Assembly: GCA_965228625.1 (NCBI GenBank)
Contig: OZ245829.1
Location: 248,001 to 312,000 of the forward strand
Origin: UBA2767 sp965228625
GTDB taxonomy: Bacteria; Pseudomonadota; Alphaproteobacteria; Rhizobiales; Methyloligellaceae
DNA length: 64,000 nt
Direction: 5' to 3'
Under the pieces are notes generated by a model, which saw only the letters and a list, made by a program, of their open reading frames with translations, did no database searches and was not told where the DNA came from. Of this stretch, positions 52,628-61,940 are shown in pieces (position 1 is the first letter of the stretch; each line of letters starts with the position of its first letter). A program made the translations under genes and the position numbers.

Positions 52628-53440
52628 CTACAACCCTGCCTTTTCTCCAAGCACCGCTTCGATCGTATTGACGACCTCCCGGACTTTGCTTTCATCGAGA
52701 GCATCGGGATGAGGCGCGGCAAACTCCCCGTTGTCATTGTCGAAATAGGCGCCCGAGGCAGAGGCAAACTCGTCGTCCAGCGCGGCCCGTGTCAGAATTC
52801 CCGCGCCGATCGCGAGATCACCACCCTCGACGCCGAACGCGTCCTTGACCATCTTGCTGCCGAGCATCGACCCGGGATTGACGGCGATGATTGCCGGGCC
52901 GTTTTCTCCGAGCGAAAGTCCGAGCGCGCGCGACCACATGGTCAGGGCGAGCTTGCTTTGCGCGTAGGCCGCGGCATCGGACAGACCGGTTCGTCCGGCC
53001 AGGGCATCCGGTTCGACGCTCGCCTGCGCCGCGGAAGACAGGTTGATCACGCGGCCCGTTTCGCCGAGCAGCGGCAAGAGCCGTTGCGCCAGCAGGTAGG
53101 GGGCGACTGTATTGACGGCAAAGCGTACGTCGAGGCCGTCCGGCGTGACCGTCTCGGGCGCGCTGTAGACGCCGGCATTGTTGATCAGAACGTCGAGATG
53201 ATCGTGCTTCGCGGCAACGTCCTGCGCGAGCGTCTCCACATCTGCGATGCGCGACAGATCGGCCACGTAGCTCTCAATGCGCCCGCCGCCGGAAAGGCCG
53301 GAGAGCTCCTTTTCGACATGTTCCAGCTTTGACGGGTTGCGCCCGTGCAGCAGGATGGTCGCCCCGCGCGCCGCCAGCATCTTCGCTGCTTCCAGCCCGA
53401 TGCCGTCCGTGGCTCCGGTGATAAGAATGGTCTTTGTCAT
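52628..53440 (-). CDS. Short-chain dehydrogenase/reductase
   Basis: 270 residues. Nucleotide-binding motif ILITGATDGIGLEAAKML, NNAG at the usual place (LINNAGVYS), catalytic Ser in VINLSSAAQ, Tyr-x-x-x-Lys in AAYAQSKLALTMW. NADP(H)-dependent oxidoreductase of unknown substrate, related to retinol dehydrogenase/WWOX-type SDRs. Tail-to-tail with the MarR gene (42 bp). Confidence 0.92.
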   Translation of the reverse strand: MTKTILITGATDGIGLEAAKMLAARGATILLHGRNPSKLEHVEKELSGLSGGGRIESYVADLSRIADVETLAQDVAAKHDHLDVLINNAGVYSAPETVTPDGLDVRFAVNTVAPYLLAQRLLPLLGETGRVINLSSAAQASVEPDALAGRTGLSDAAAYAQSKLALTMWSRALGLSLGENGPAIIAVNPGSMLGSKMVKDAFGVEGGDLAIGAGILTRAALDDEFASASGAYFDNDNGEFAAPHPDALDESKVREVVNTIEAVLGEKAGL

Positions 53441-53611
53441 TTGCTCTGGCTTCCACTTGGGAGTCTTGAGGGCGACACTATCCGCTCAGCCATGAAAATC
53501 CGCCAGACATGATAGGTGTCGCCGTACTCGCGGAGGTCCTTAAGGCCATGCAGCGATTACAGCCGCGTCCGCAAAGCACGCAAAACCGCTGGAACGTGCT
53601 AGTCCATCGCC

Positions 53612-54415
53612 ATGACCTCTGGCGATGACGACTATGCCACACCCGATCGGCTCGCGATCTATCTGGAGATCGGCTGGTCCGATTATCTCTTCGGAACACC
53701 GCAATCCACCTGTTCCGGTGAGGAGTCGACCTATCCGAGCCCGCGCCGCCATCGTGTTTTTCCGGATTTTCCGATTTCTGCCGTCAAGTTGGCGCGGCAA
53801 TGGACCAAGGCCATCGCGCTGAAACCGAGCAGCGTCTGTGACGTCGGCGGTGCAACCGGACGGGCCGTGTTCGAACTCGACAAGCGTTTTCCGGATCTGG
53901 AGCGGCTTGCTCTGCTTGAACCGTCAAAGAGGTTCTGTGATTGGGCAACTCGTCTCCTGTCGTGCGACGACACCCTGCCAGAGGTTCCTTCCGTCGACCG
54001 GATCGGCGCACCGCAATGGGTCGCGCCCGTGTCGAAACCTCGTCCGATCGCACGCGCTTGCGATCGATTGAGCATCATCAACGTACCGCTTGAGTCGTAC
54101 AGCCCCGAACGTGGTTTCGACGTTGTGTCGTGTTTCAATGTGATTGACCGCCATCCCAATCCGCCCGAACTCCTGCAGGCCCTGGAGCGGTTGATGAACG
54201 ACGGTGGCCTGTTGCTCTTGTCGTCTCCGTTTGATTTCCGCGTCACATCAACGCCTGACCCCGCATTCTGGATTGATGATCTCAATGTCCTGTTTCGGGA
54301 CACCGCCTCGTGGAGCCACATCGGCGAAGACGAGCTCTTTTACGAGTACCGGCTTCATAACAGGAGTTGGACGCGCCTTTGCGCACAAGTGGTTGCAAAA
54401 CGCTGGTGCCCCTGA
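53612..54415 (+). CDS. Class I SAM-dependent methyltransferase
   Basis: 267 residues. Motif I is SSVCDVGGATGRAVFELDKRF; the acidic residue at motif II is in LALLEPSKRF. GFDVVSCFNVIDRHPNPPELLQALERLMNDGGLLLLSS covers motifs IV-V and, with the C-terminal DPAFWIDDLNVLF, recalls the unusual methyltransferases of the carnosine-N-methyltransferase (N2227)-like group. Substrate unknown. Begins after a 170-bp gap. Confidence 0.8.
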   Translation: MTSGDDDYATPDRLAIYLEIGWSDYLFGTPQSTCSGEESTYPSPRRHRVFPDFPISAVKLARQWTKAIALKPSSVCDVGGATGRAVFELDKRFPDLERLALLEPSKRFCDWATRLLSCDDTLPEVPSVDRIGAPQWVAPVSKPRPIARACDRLSIINVPLESYSPERGFDVVSCFNVIDRHPNPPELLQALERLMNDGGLLLLSSPFDFRVTSTPDPAFWIDDLNVLFRDTASWSHIGEDELFYEYRLHNRSWTRLCAQVVAKRWCP

Positions 54416-54542
54416 CCTTGCGGGTTGCACATTGCCAATTTGACCAGATCACCGGACGTAGAGGCGGACAAATCCAAAGAATGCGCCGGTACGTAAGCGT
54501 TTAGACGCTTGCATGATCCTCCCATCGGCAGGCGCCGCATAA

Positions 54543-54580
54543 GACCGGCCGGTCATGTTGCTTCAACGGGCCGGCCGGCC
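54543..54580. repeat. GC-rich palindromic cluster
   Basis: GACCGGCCGGTC (54543-54554) is a 12-bp perfect palindrome and GGGCCGGCCGGCC follows at about 54568, with GGACCGGCCACCGG after it. It lies between the methyltransferase and gpx genes, where no open frame is convincing. A nearby AAGCGTTTAGACGCTT hairpin (54495-54510) might end the methyltransferase transcript. Confidence 0.4.
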
Positions 54581-54648
54581 GCAGGACCGGCCACCGGTTG
54601 CATCGACAACCCATACGGTCCAGCTCGCATGACAGGAAAGGACGTGAC

Positions 54649-55233
54649 ATGGGAAAATTCGCTACCGCCACTGCACTGGCCACGGTCTTTCTGTTCACAT
54701 CCGGCACCGCGCCGGCAACCCTGACGGCGGAGACCGGCTCGGCGTACGACCACACGTTCGAGGCCATCAGTGGCGGACCGCTGCCGCTCGATCAATATCG
54801 CGGAAAGGTGCTGTTGATCGTCAACACGGCGTCCTTCTGCGGCTTCACTCCGCAATATGAGGGGCTTCAGTCCCTATGGGAACGTTATGAAGACAAGGGC
54901 CTGGTCGTCATAGGGATTCCCTCCAACGATTTCGGCGAGCAGGAACCGAAAAGCGAGAGCGAAATACTCGGCTTTTGCCGTGGAGCGTTCGGCGTCAGCT
55001 TTCCGTTGACCTCAAAGACGGTAGTGAAAGGAGAAGACGCGCATCCGTTCTATCAGTGGGCGGGTGACGTTCTTGGCGATGCCGCCAAGCCGCGCTGGAA
55101 TTTCCACAAGTATCTTGTGGATGCCGACGGCACGCTGGTTGGCTGGTTTTCCAGTGCGGTCAAGCCGACGTCCCCGAAGATGATCAAGGCCATCGAAGAC
55201 GCACTTTCGAAGACCCGACCCACCGGTTCGTAA
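54649..55233 (+). CDS. Glutathione peroxidase family protein, exported
   Basis: 194 residues with a leader (MGKFATATALATVFLFTSGTAPA) that looks like a signal peptide. Peroxidatic Cys64 in NTASFCGFTPQYEGL, with GIPSNDFGEQEPKSESEI and PRWNFHKYLVDADG (Trp, Asn) completing the tetrad. Cys rather than selenocysteine, so probably thioredoxin-dependent. AGGAAAGGACG precedes the ATG. coq7 starts directly after the stop codon. Confidence 0.92.
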   Translation: MGKFATATALATVFLFTSGTAPATLTAETGSAYDHTFEAISGGPLPLDQYRGKVLLIVNTASFCGFTPQYEGLQSLWERYEDKGLVVIGIPSNDFGEQEPKSESEILGFCRGAFGVSFPLTSKTVVKGEDAHPFYQWAGDVLGDAAKPRWNFHKYLVDADGTLVGWFSSAVKPTSPKMIKAIEDALSKTRPTGS

Positions 55234-55785
55234 ATGTCCGTCATCAGTCGTGCCACAACCGCCGACGAGGCTCTGCCGCCCTGGCTGATCGGTGAACTGC
55301 GTTCGGACCATGCCGGCGAAACCGGGGCGGTCGCGATCTATAATGGCATTCTCGCGGTGACCCGCGACGAGGACCTGATCCGCTTTTCCGCCCGGCATCG
55401 GGAGACCGAACAGGGACACCTCGTGGCCCTGGAGCAGGTCTTGCCGCGAGAAGAGCGCAGTGCCCTGTTGCCCGTGTGGCGTGTCGCAGGCTGGCTCACG
55501 GGCGCCCTTCCCGCGCTTTTCGGCACGCGCGCGGTCCATGTGACCATTGACGCGGTCGAGACCTTTGTCGACGAGCACTACCAGGCCCAGATCGGTGCCC
55601 TTGATCGCCTTGGAAAACATGCCGAGATCCGGGCGCTTCTGGAGCATTGCCGCCTCGACGAAGTGGAGCACCGCGACGAGGCGCGCCACCTGCACGCTGG
55701 ATCATTGGGGATCGCAGCGCGGGTCTGGACCAGGATGGTCAATGCCGGGTCGGCAGGAGCCGTGGCCCTTGCAAAACGATTCTGA
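55234..55785 (+). CDS. coq7: Demethoxyubiquinone hydroxylase
   Basis: 183 residues. Ferritin-like di-iron enzyme with ligand segments LRSDHAGETGAVAIYNG, RHRETEQGHL, TFVDEHYQAQI and LDEVEHRDEA (Glu, Glu-x-x-His repeated). It hydroxylates demethoxyubiquinone in ubiquinone synthesis. The gpx stop and this ATG are contiguous, so the two genes are translationally coupled. Confidence 0.93.
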   Translation: MSVISRATTADEALPPWLIGELRSDHAGETGAVAIYNGILAVTRDEDLIRFSARHRETEQGHLVALEQVLPREERSALLPVWRVAGWLTGALPALFGTRAVHVTIDAVETFVDEHYQAQIGALDRLGKHAEIRALLEHCRLDEVEHRDEARHLHAGSLGIAARVWTRMVNAGSAGAVALAKRF

Positions 55786-55803
55786 GCAGCCGGGCTGCGC
55801 GGA

Positions 55804-56061
55804 TCATTCAGACATGGTGTCCAAGGGGCAGTCGACGCCCTTTTTGGCGCAACGGCGGCGATAGACGCGCTCCCACCGCGGCCGGCCACCGAGCCGCCGT
55901 TGCTGATTGAGCAATGCCTTCAGGTGCTTTTGGCGCTTCTTCTTGCTGCGGAGCGTCTTAAACGTCTTCTTCTGCTTCTTTGTTTGCCCGCATCCGATGC
56001 AGTGACCTTCGTCCCTGAACTTGCAGATCCCGATGCACGGTGATGGCACCTTCTTGGCCAT
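55804..56061 (-). CDS. DUF1289 small zinc-finger-like protein
   Basis: 85 residues. The DUF1289 pattern CxGxC...CxGC is present in PSPCIGICKFRDEGHCIGCGQTKKQ; the rest is very basic (KTLRSKKKRQKHLK, RRRCAKKGVDCPL), a tail longer than usual. The family is small, unknown, often beside metabolic genes. It converges with coq7. Confidence 0.85.
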   Translation of the reverse strand: MAKKVPSPCIGICKFRDEGHCIGCGQTKKQKKTFKTLRSKKKRQKHLKALLNQQRRLGGRPRWERVYRRRCAKKGVDCPLDTMSE

Positions 56062-56128
56062 GTCGTCTCTCTTGGCTGTTGTGCTGTGTGGCAGATACGC
56101 GTCGGAGGCCCCGGAAGATCGATGGTAG

Positions 56129-56755
56129 TCAAAAAATCAGGATGAGGCCCGTTACGGTCAAGGCCGCGATCCAGAGATAGTCGAGATTGATCCAGCCGCG
56201 GCGTAGAAACGACAAGCCGAGCCAGTCGTAAACAAGGACCGCAATGACCCCGGTCACAACCAGCATCGCGGCCATGTGAACGCCGATCGCTGCAAGCGAA
56301 ATCGGTATCGACCCGGCGGCGGTCAGCTCGGCTCCTGGCGACGCGGCGAGGCAAAGCGAAATGACGGCCGGCAGGAGCATCAACCCCGCGCCATGGCTGG
56401 TCGCCATCAGAAACGACCAAACACCGAGGCCCGCAAGGCCGGTCTGCATGCCCACCCGTACGCGATGCCGATGGCCATATACGGCGAAGTATGCTGCCCA
56501 GCCCAACAGAGCCGCACCGCATGCCCACTCAAGCAGGCGCTGATCGATGACAAGCCCCAACACCAGCACCGCCGCCACCACGGCGGCAATTGATATCGCA
56601 TGACCGATTGCGATCGGAACGAGCGACAGCCAGACAATGCGCCGGCTGTCGCCGTGCATGCCGAGGGCGACGGCGAACAGCCAGCCCATGGCCGGGTTGA
56701 CTCCGTGAAACGCACCAAGGCCCGCCAACAGCAGCCAGGGCGAGAGGTCCGTCAT
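56129..56755 (-). CDS. Polytopic membrane protein, partner of methanethiol oxidase
   Basis: 208 residues with about six helices: LLLAGLGAFHGVNPAMGWLFAV, IVWLSLVPIAIGHAISIAAVVAAVLVLGLVI and ACGAALLGWAAYFAVYG, then VGMQTGLAGLGVWSFLMATSHGAGLML. The paired GxxHGxNPxMGW and TSHGAG-type motifs resemble NicO/UreH/HupE-like metal exporters or permeases. It follows the SBP56 gene by 35 bp on the same strand, so the two likely serve one function, perhaps copper handling for the oxidase. Confidence 0.75.
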   Translation of the reverse strand: MTDLSPWLLLAGLGAFHGVNPAMGWLFAVALGMHGDSRRIVWLSLVPIAIGHAISIAAVVAAVLVLGLVIDQRLLEWACGAALLGWAAYFAVYGHRHRVRVGMQTGLAGLGVWSFLMATSHGAGLMLLPAVISLCLAASPGAELTAAGSIPISLAAIGVHMAAMLVVTGVIAVLVYDWLGLSFLRRGWINLDYLWIAALTVTGLILIF

Positions 56756-56790
56756 TCTCCGTTACCGCGCGATATTCGGTGCGGTGCGCA

Positions 56791-58185
56791 TCACGGATAG
56801 CAGTAGGAATCGGACGAACAGTCACCGCCTTCCAGACGCACCTGGTGCGGACGGTGCCCCTTCGGCCAGTCGATGAAGAAATCCTTGTCGAATGCGATGC
56901 CGCCGTTTTCACCGGTATCGAGCTTGACCATCCAGCCTTCGATCCCTTCGGGATAGAACTGCGGATCGATTGCGCCATAGAGCGAATTGGTGAAATAGAC
57001 GCGCTTGCCGTCGCGGCTGATTTCAACCATTTGCGGTCCGCCATTGAGGGCGCCGTTCTTGGCCTTGGGATGGCTCTCCCGCGAAACGATGCCGCCGATC
57101 CGCACCTTGCCGGTGAGTTTCGGTTTCATCGGATCGGAGACGTCGTACTGTTGCATGTCTCCGGTGCCCCAGCAGGACACGTAGAGATACTTGTCGTCCA
57201 TCGACAGATCGATGTCGGTGACGAGTGGCGGCACCGCCTTGAACCCCTTCAGCAATGGCGGCAGGTCATCCTCATCGGCAGGTTCCGCCGGGATTTCTAT
57301 GACTTTTTTGATCGCCCATTTGTCGCCGTCGCGGTACCAGGTCCAGATCGAGGACGAGAGGTCCTTGAGGCTGATCACGCATCCGACGAAACCGTAGGCC
57401 CTGGTCGGATCGTGCGCAGGGCGCAACTCGAAGACCAGTTGATGCTCCTCGCCGAGATCAATCTCCTGCAGGTGCTTGCGCTTGTGCAAGTCCCAGAAAT
57501 GGAGCCGGCGACCATATTTGCCGCCGAGCAGGACCTCGGGCACCAGCCCGTCTTCGAATGTGTCGGGAGTTCCCCATTCGCTGGTCACCATGGTGTCGTG
57601 GCCGAGGTGCCACCAGAAATCATATGCGAGTGTCTGGGGGCCGCGGTCCATCTCCCATTGGCCCAGCACGTTGAAGCTCTCCGGCTCGAGCAGGAAGATA
57701 CCGCCGGGCGCCTTCCCTTCCGCATTGCCGAGGGCATTGATATAGATGCCCTCCGGTCCGCAGTGAGTGGTATGCAGCCGGGAATAACCTGCTTTATCGG
57801 CAATCTCCTCGGGTTCGATCACCTTGACGATCTTCGGCTTGCGGGGGTCCGGCTTGGTATCGATGATGTGCAGCCGTGAGGAACGCAGACCCGGCACAAT
57901 GAGATAACGCCGCTCCATATGCGGATGCGGCGCGTTCGGGCACAGGCATGACGAGCATGCGTTCCAGCCGAAATGGTGCAGCTCATCGCCGGCGTTGGGC
58001 ATCTCCACTTGGCCCACGATCTCGCTGTAGCTCGACGATTTGGGATCGACATCGACCACCGCGATGGCATCGGGTTTCTTGCGGTCGGGATCAAACGCCG
58101 CGACATACGCAAGCGTTTCACCCGGCGCCTTGGCCGCCATTCTCGGTGAGGGATAAAATGAGGGGTCAGGTTGCCAACTTGCCAT
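56791..58185 (-). CDS. mtoX: Selenium-binding protein / methanethiol oxidase (SBP56 family)
   Basis: 464 residues, full length for SBP56. Signatures: ELHHFGWNACSSCLCPN (Cys77, Cys80, Cys82 and His), YLIVPGLRSSRLHIIDT, TTHCGPEGIYINALG and the late GPQMVEISRDGKRVYFTNSLY. Bacterial homologues oxidise methanethiol to formaldehyde, H2S and H2O2 and require copper. GGAGGACTG precedes the ATG. Without a signal peptide in this reading, the protein appears cytoplasmic, unlike the exported enzyme of Hyphomicrobium. Function by homology. Confidence 0.9.
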   Translation of the reverse strand: MASWQPDPSFYPSPRMAAKAPGETLAYVAAFDPDRKKPDAIAVVDVDPKSSSYSEIVGQVEMPNAGDELHHFGWNACSSCLCPNAPHPHMERRYLIVPGLRSSRLHIIDTKPDPRKPKIVKVIEPEEIADKAGYSRLHTTHCGPEGIYINALGNAEGKAPGGIFLLEPESFNVLGQWEMDRGPQTLAYDFWWHLGHDTMVTSEWGTPDTFEDGLVPEVLLGGKYGRRLHFWDLHKRKHLQEIDLGEEHQLVFELRPAHDPTRAYGFVGCVISLKDLSSSIWTWYRDGDKWAIKKVIEIPAEPADEDDLPPLLKGFKAVPPLVTDIDLSMDDKYLYVSCWGTGDMQQYDVSDPMKPKLTGKVRIGGIVSRESHPKAKNGALNGGPQMVEISRDGKRVYFTNSLYGAIDPQFYPEGIEGWMVKLDTGENGGIAFDKDFFIDWPKGHRPHQVRLEGGDCSSDSYCYP

Positions 58186-58356
58186 AACAGTCCTCCCGGC
58201 TTCAGGAAGCCCCTGTCATGCTCAATAGGTCCAGCACGCACCCCCTCCAAGCATACCTCACCGGTCTGCGCGGGGCCAGAAAATCGGACGGCATATGAGC
58301 CGCGGGCGTTTGTGTGTTGGTCTAAGTTTCGGCAGCGCGCAGGGCATGGACTGTCG

Positions 58357-58947
58357 TCACTGCGCTGGCTGTCTGAGCATTGGATAGAGCTTCGGCGACG
58401 TGCCCGCTTGTATCTCTCCAATGACCTCGAACCCGTGGCGCTTGTAAAGCGACAGGTTCCTTGGATTCGAAGACTCGAGATACGCGACCATTCCGTCTTC
58501 ATCACAGCGGCGAAGTGCCGGAGCCAGAATGGCTGATCCAAGTCCCTGGCCGGTAAACCCGGGGTCGGTGGCGATGAGCGGCAAATACCAGTAAGGCTGA
58601 TCATTCGGCTGGAACTCCGCCACCCGTTCAAAGATGGACTCCAAATCGGACATCACGTCCGGCGCGACGGTTTCCGCGAGAATGACGCCAATCGTGTCAT
58701 CGTCAGGAGCAATACCGGGCGGCAACCAAAGTGCCACAGCCCTATATGCGTCGGCGATATAGGCCGAGCCGCACTCGAAGGATCTGCCACCGAAGGCGTT
58801 CACAAATCTGGGCATCACCTCGAGATACACATCGGGTTCCGGCCAGGTCCACCGGCAGAACGGATCGGACAGAAAACCGAGTGTAACGGTCTGAATGGCC
58901 CGATCCCGGTCCGAAGCCGTTGCGATTGTGACATTTCCAGCATCCAT
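58357..58947 (-). CDS. GNAT family N-acetyltransferase
   Basis: 196 residues. GNAT core: YWYLPLIATDPGFTGQGLGSAILAPALRRCDEDG contains the acetyl-CoA loop Q-G-x-G-[SA] (GFTGQGLGSA), and the C-terminal ESSNPRNLSLYKRHGFEVIG is the typical final helix and strand. The substrate is unknown. ATG at 58947 chosen over 58980 by homologue layout. Confidence 0.88.
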   Translation of the reverse strand: MDAGNVTIATASDRDRAIQTVTLGFLSDPFCRWTWPEPDVYLEVMPRFVNAFGGRSFECGSAYIADAYRAVALWLPPGIAPDDDTIGVILAETVAPDVMSDLESIFERVAEFQPNDQPYWYLPLIATDPGFTGQGLGSAILAPALRRCDEDGMVAYLESSNPRNLSLYKRHGFEVIGEIQAGTSPKLYPMLRQPAQ

Positions 58948-59202
58948 GGCCCTGCTCCGTATTGTCCGTTGAGTGTGCATGTAAGTGCCAGCTCACCGGT
59001 TGGCGAGTGCGAGAATTGACAGAACTGGGGTGAGCGCGCCACCAGTGGTCAAGGTTGCAAACACAATCCGATCATGAAAACGCGCAGATCATATGCATGT
59101 TTGCGCTCCCTCATGACCACCGGCGGAACCAGTGGATTGGTCTTGTGGCGGGCATTTGGTTCGTTACACTCATCGCGCGAGTGCAAGGAAGGGATATCGC
59201 TC

Positions 59203-59436
59203 ATGGATAAAACCGTCGGCTGGCTCATGGTGCTTTATGGCGGGTGGTCCCTCATCGTTGGCGTCATCACAAACGACATGGGGGGATTGGCGGCGCTGGG
59301 CTACAATCCCGATCTGCCACTCAGCTTCGGACGCGCGCCTGTTCGCTTTCTGATCGGAATCCTGATCTACGGCGCTCTGCTCTACTATGGATGGCGGCTG
59401 ATTACAGGTCAGTCAAAGCTGCGCCGGGAGACCTGA
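59203..59436 (+). CDS. Small two-helix membrane protein
   Basis: 77 residues from ATG 59203 with AAGGAAGG upstream. Two transmembrane segments: VGWLMVLYGGWSLIVGVI and FLIGILIYGALLYYGWRLI. Its 3' end overlaps the tail of the opposite flippase gene by 24 bp. The longer frame from 59074 has no better start. Unknown function. Confidence 0.65.
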   Translation: MDKTVGWLMVLYGGWSLIVGVITNDMGGLAALGYNPDLPLSFGRAPVRFLIGILIYGALLYYGWRLITGQSKLRRET

Positions 59437-60768
59437 GCTGGCGCAGGCGTTCCCGTTCGTGCCGCGCCGGGCGTGGGTCAGCATCGAGAAAACCGAACAA
59501 TCGATGCCCGTCTCGCGCAGCGTCCACCACCATTGGGCGATCGCCGCGAAGCTGATGGCCGCCGTGTAGCCGACGGCAATGCTGATCATTCCGAGCATGC
59601 TGAAACTCTGGAAAATGATCAGCGCGGAAAGGACGACTGCCGCGATCAGGATGACGATCATCGGTTTCTGCCGCCCGGCCGCGGCCATGATGGCCGTCGC
59701 GGGGCCGAATATCGCGCGCGGGATCATCGAAAGGCAAATGACGAGCAACGCCGGATAGCCGGCCGTGAAAGCTTCCCCGAATATGCCGAGAAGCGGCTTG
59801 CCAAGGGCAGCACAGGCGGCGCAAACAGCAACCGAATAGGCCAGCACAAGCGCGTTGCCCCTGGTGATGTCGCGGGCGAGCCCGCCCGTATCGCCACGTG
59901 CATGGGCGGCATAGATATCCGGCAGGACGACCGAGTAGAGCGCGCGCATGCCGAAACTCGCCAGCATCCTCAGCCGGAAACAGATGTGCAGAACGCCGAC
60001 AATCGCCGGAGCCAGAAGCCAGCCTGCCAGCAAAAGGTGCAACTCAACGAGGTAATCGGCCAGCAGGATAATCGCGATCCAGGGCGTGGCCTTCCGGGTC
60101 CAGGTCGAGCCGTCCTGCTCGTCCGCGGGAACGTCGGGATAGAGCTTCCGCCGGTGGATGAACCAGGCCTGCAATCCGGCAGTTGCCCACAGGGCCGCGC
60201 ACATGCCGCCGAGCAACGCAAATACCGAAGCCTGCGGCGCCAGCGCGGCGGTTGCGAGGATGGCAAAAAGCACCAGCAACGGTTTGACCAGCAGGTCCGG
60301 CACAAGACCGAGCAACTGCCGGCGGTATCCGGTCAGCACGCCGCCATTGAAACTGATCAGGGCGACCGGCGGCGCCGCGAGGCAGGCGAAGGCAAACGCG
60401 CTCGTCAGCTCGCCGCCCAGCCTCTCGCCGAGAGCGACAGTCACGGCCCCGAAAAGCCCAAACGCGATGAGCGCCAGAGCGGCGATCATTCGATAACCGC
60501 GTTTGATGAAGCCGCGGATCCGCCCGGGTTGGTTGCGCACCAGGTATTCGGAGACGAACAGAGGTCCGACCGCCTGCCGCCCGGCGCAAAGCACCTGCGA
60601 CAGGAGTCCCATGGCCGCAAGGGCTATCGCGACGCTCCCCAGTGCCTCGGCGCCGAAATGGCGCGCGATCGCCAGCGTGCCCGCAAACGCGATGACCGCG
60701 CCGCAGACGCGCGCGGCCATCAACAAGGATGACCGCGTAACAAGGCTGAGGAGGCCGAGCCGTTTCAT
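59413..60768 (-). CDS. Polysaccharide flippase-like (Wzx/MATE-fold) membrane protein
   Basis: 451 residues with 12 or more helices; the start VTRSSLLMAARVCGAVIAFAGTLAIARHFGAEALGSVA is characteristic of Wzx/MurJ-type lipid-linked oligosaccharide flippases. Charged loops RNQPGRIRGFIKRGY and RRKLYPDVPADEQDG. Its ATG overlaps the stop of the FemAB-like gene (ATGA, 60765-60768), so it is the last gene of a coupled operon. It probably moves a lipid-linked building block across the inner membrane. Confidence 0.85.
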   Translation of the reverse strand: MKRLGLLSLVTRSSLLMAARVCGAVIAFAGTLAIARHFGAEALGSVAIALAAMGLLSQVLCAGRQAVGPLFVSEYLVRNQPGRIRGFIKRGYRMIAALALIAFGLFGAVTVALGERLGGELTSAFAFACLAAPPVALISFNGGVLTGYRRQLLGLVPDLLVKPLLVLFAILATAALAPQASVFALLGGMCAALWATAGLQAWFIHRRKLYPDVPADEQDGSTWTRKATPWIAIILLADYLVELHLLLAGWLLAPAIVGVLHICFRLRMLASFGMRALYSVVLPDIYAAHARGDTGGLARDITRGNALVLAYSVAVCAACAALGKPLLGIFGEAFTAGYPALLVICLSMIPRAIFGPATAIMAAAGRQKPMIVILIAAVVLSALIIFQSFSMLGMISIAVGYTAAISFAAIAQWWWTLRETGIDCSVFSMLTHARRGTNGNACASSGLPAQL

Positions 60769-61928
60769 TGTCCCAGTACTTGCCGCGCGCGGTAGACCGC
60801 GTGTTCCATGCCGGCCTTTGCGTCGCGCAGCGCATACACCGCACGGCCCAGGGTGCGCGAGAACCGGGACGGGGCGTACTCGAAGCTCGGGGGCGTGGGC
60901 AGGATCACACCCTGCTTGCCGACGAACCCCTTCTTGAACTGGTGCAGGCCCTGATCGCCGTCCTTGCCGCCGAGGTCGTACCAACGGATGCCCGCGTTTT
61001 CGCAGAGGCGTTCGGCGATCCACCAGTGCATCGCGTATCCGGCCTTGAGGCCGAGCGCGCGTTCGTCGGTCGCGCCGTAGAGATAGACCGCCCGTTCCCC
61101 CGACACGTCGATGACGGCGCCCGCCGTCGGTTCGCCCTGATGGGAAACGATGATGACCTCCGGCCGGAACGAAGCGGTTGGCGCGCGCATCAGAGCCGGC
61201 AAGGTGGAGATGGCCGACGAGTCGAAAAATCGTTTTCTCTCGAGCATTTGCCGGTAAAGGTTCATGAACTGAGTCAGTCCCTCGTCGGAATTGACGAGAC
61301 TGATTTGGAAATCATTGGCCTGCGATTTCTTCAGGTTGTACCGCCATTTCTGGTTGAAGCTGGCTTTGAGTTCATCCGGCGTGAGCGCCACATTGACCAG
61401 ATAGCGATCCGGGTCGTTGAGCGACCAGCTCGGAGCAAAACCGAGATCATCGAGAATCTGCTCGGTCATCTCCCGGCAGGCCGGATCGGCGTGCGGGTGG
61501 ATGGACAGATAGTGACGGCGGCGGGTCGCGTACTCGTCCTTCAGCGCCGTCAGGACGTCACGAAGACGCTCCGCATCGGCGGAACTGCAGGGGCGGCGCC
61601 ACAACGGACCCCATTTGATCAACGACATGGCGGAGCCGGTTCCCGGGACCGGCAGAACGATGACCACCGCGCCGCCCAGGATGTCGTTGCCCTTGCGTAC
61701 GACCGCATATTCGAGCCGTTCCGCGCCCCATTTTGCGGCGCAGAAACAGTTGGTCTGTTCCTGGTTCACATCGACAAAGCCTTCGGCCAGGCGATCCCAG
61801 GCGTCGGCTTCGATCTGCTCGACCCGGATGTCGGTTGCGGCGTCTGAGGCGGGCATAAACGCAAAACCCGCTTCGTTGCGGGGTGCGCGCAGCAGTCGGG
61901 GCGCCGGAATGGTGTCGGCATAGCTCAT
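60765..61928 (-). CDS. FemAB/GNAT-like acyl- or aminoacyl-transferase
   Basis: 387 residues with FemAB-type double GNAT fold: FNQKWRYNLKKSQANDFQISLV, YRQMLERKRFFDSSAI, AGAVIDVSGERAVYLYGATDER, MHWWIAERLCENAGIRWYDLGGKDGDQGLHQFKKGFVGK. This ending is the hallmark of FemAB/BioF2-like transferases attached to polysaccharide loci. No signal peptide. AAGGTCTG precedes the start, 12 bp after the ATP-grasp gene. It likely adds an acyl or amino acid to a saccharide or lipid. Confidence 0.88.
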   Translation of the reverse strand: MSYADTIPAPRLLRAPRNEAGFAFMPASDAATDIRVEQIEADAWDRLAEGFVDVNQEQTNCFCAAKWGAERLEYAVVRKGNDILGGAVVIVLPVPGTGSAMSLIKWGPLWRRPCSSADAERLRDVLTALKDEYATRRRHYLSIHPHADPACREMTEQILDDLGFAPSWSLNDPDRYLVNVALTPDELKASFNQKWRYNLKKSQANDFQISLVNSDEGLTQFMNLYRQMLERKRFFDSSAISTLPALMRAPTASFRPEVIIVSHQGEPTAGAVIDVSGERAVYLYGATDERALGLKAGYAMHWWIAERLCENAGIRWYDLGGKDGDQGLHQFKKGFVGKQGVILPTPPSFEYAPSRFSRTLGRAVYALRDAKAGMEHAVYRARQVLGQ

Positions 61929-61940
61929 GGGACAGACCTT

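Noticed and set aside
59473..60732. 419-codon frame opposite the flippase
   Set aside because: Low-complexity charged antisense sequence; the membrane protein on the minus strand is clearly real.
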